Below, piece by piece: positions 14,506-15,012 of a DNA stretch of 15,012 nucleotides. The notes below the pieces were generated by a model, which saw nothing but the letters and a program-made list of their open reading frames with translations, did no database searches and was not told the DNA's origin. Where the stretch lies: positions 1 to 15,012 of the forward strand of contig JBCBJX010000083.1 in assembly GCA_038522735.1 (NCBI GenBank), read 5' to 3'. This DNA comes from JBCBJX01 sp038522735 (GTDB taxonomy: Bacteria; Pseudomonadota; Alphaproteobacteria; Caulobacterales; Parvularculaceae). The translations under genes were made by a program, and so were the position numbers. Every line of letters begins with the position of its first letter. Position 1 is the first letter of the stretch.

Positions 14506-15012
14506 GACTTTCCCGATCCGCCGCCTTCGCCTGCGCCGCGGGCCTCGTTTTGTCCGCCTGCGTCTCCGTACTGCCGGAGACGCCGCCGCCGGCCCCGCGT
14601 TTCACCCTCGACGCGCCGACGCCGCGCTTCGACGGCGTTCCGGTCGCGGCGACGATCGCGGTGGAGCGCCCCTCCTCCCTCGCGGCCCTCGACACGACGG
14701 CGGTGGCGATCGTCAAGGACGGCTACCGCGTCGCCTACCATCGCGATCTTGAATGGAGCGATCGGGCGCCCCGCCTCGTCGAGACGATGATCATCCGCAC
14801 TCTGGAGAATACAGACCTTTTTCCGAACGCCGGTCGCCGCACGAAAGTCGGCGCCGCGCGCTATCGGCTCTATACGGATATCCGGGCCTTCGAACAGGTG
14901 GACGAGCCGGAACGCGCCGCGCGGATCGCGCTGCGGGTGTCGCTTCTCGACACACGATCCGGCGACATTGTCGGGGCGTTGTTGATTGACGAGCTTGAAC
15001 CGCTGGACGGCC
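14502..15012 (+). CDS. ABC-type transport auxiliary lipoprotein (PqiC/DUF330-like), 3' end missing
   Basis: The frame starts at the ATG overlapping the mlaD stop (ATGA) and is open to the window end, 170 codons. The first 19 residues (MRLSRSAAFACAAGLVLSA) form a lipoprotein signal with lipobox LSAC and C20. The mature part carries RFTLDAP (33-39) and VAATIAVERPSSLAALDTTAVAI in two blocks (about 49-71). DGYRVAYHRDLEWSD and APRLVETMIIRTLENTDLF (about 74-110) follow, then strands YRLYTDIRAFEQV and RIALRVSLLDTRSGDIVGA. This is the typical layout of the ABC_trans_aux family that includes PqiC/YmbA (lipoprotein, strand, YxxxxxWxD-like block, helix, strands). Family members have about 190-210 residues, so only a short C-terminal part is outside. 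PqiC anchors an MCE tube at the outer membrane, and I infer the same for this protein. Confidence 0.87.
   Translation, partial: MRLSRSAAFACAAGLVLSACVSVLPETPPPAPRFTLDAPTPRFDGVPVAATIAVERPSSLAALDTTAVAIVKDGYRVAYHRDLEWSDRAPRLVETMIIRTLENTDLFPNAGRRTKVGAARYRLYTDIRAFEQVDEPERAARIALRVSLLDTRSGDIVGALLIDELEPLDG

Noticed and set aside
13767..14741. Open frame of 324 codons on the - strand opposite mlaD and the lipoprotein gene
   Set aside because: It spans two recognised genes on the other strand and its product is Arg/Ser/Ala-rich without motifs.

Overview
The window (about two thirds G+C, no RNA genes, no mobile elements, almost fully coding) looks like ordinary chromosome of an alphaproteobacterium. This rests on the gene families and the dense packing with ATGA/GTGA overlaps; I cannot name the genus. 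The Parvularculales/Caulobacterales side of the class would fit, but that is a guess. Fifteen protein-coding genes can be supported. Two run off the window ends, and the last has no stop codon inside the window. No gap between genes exceeds 192 bases.

Region by region. (a) 1-2212: the 3' part of a sodium-dependent NSS-family symporter, facing a prolyl aminopeptidase (pip). (b) 2298-7051: a set of genes for an unknown glycosylated or methylated product. On the + strand, a small lipoprotein of unknown function overlaps a Methyltransf_24-type SAM methyltransferase. Facing it on the - strand, reading from 7051 down, are a DUF423 membrane protein, a family-4 glycosyltransferase, a class I SAM methyltransferase and a protein with the prenyltransferase/terpene-cyclase-like helical fold. 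The last three overlap each other by a few bases, and the two transcription units collide in a 61-base coding overlap at 3510-3570. (c) 7099-9256: an HcaT-like MFS transporter converges on, and overlaps by 50 bases, a dipeptide (L-Ala-D/L-Glu type) epimerase. (d) 9253-11469: a large CHASE2 sensor with a class III cyclase-like domain lacking several catalytic residues. The epimerase gene is attached to its 3' end by a GTGA overlap. (e) 11662-15012: a divergent MCE-type lipid transport operon encoding a STAS-MlaE permease, a MlaF ATPase, a long single-MCE-domain MlaD protein and a PqiC-type auxiliary lipoprotein cut by the window end.

How they work together. The MlaE-F-D-lipoprotein set should form one envelope complex moving phospholipid or another hydrophobic molecule between inner and outer membrane. 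The glycosyltransferase/methyltransferase/helical-barrel/methyltransferase set is the most likely source of something undescribed: four enzymes that appear to act on one product that cannot be deduced from the sequence. The peptidase, the epimerase and possibly the two transporters are general peptide or amino-acid scavenging functions.
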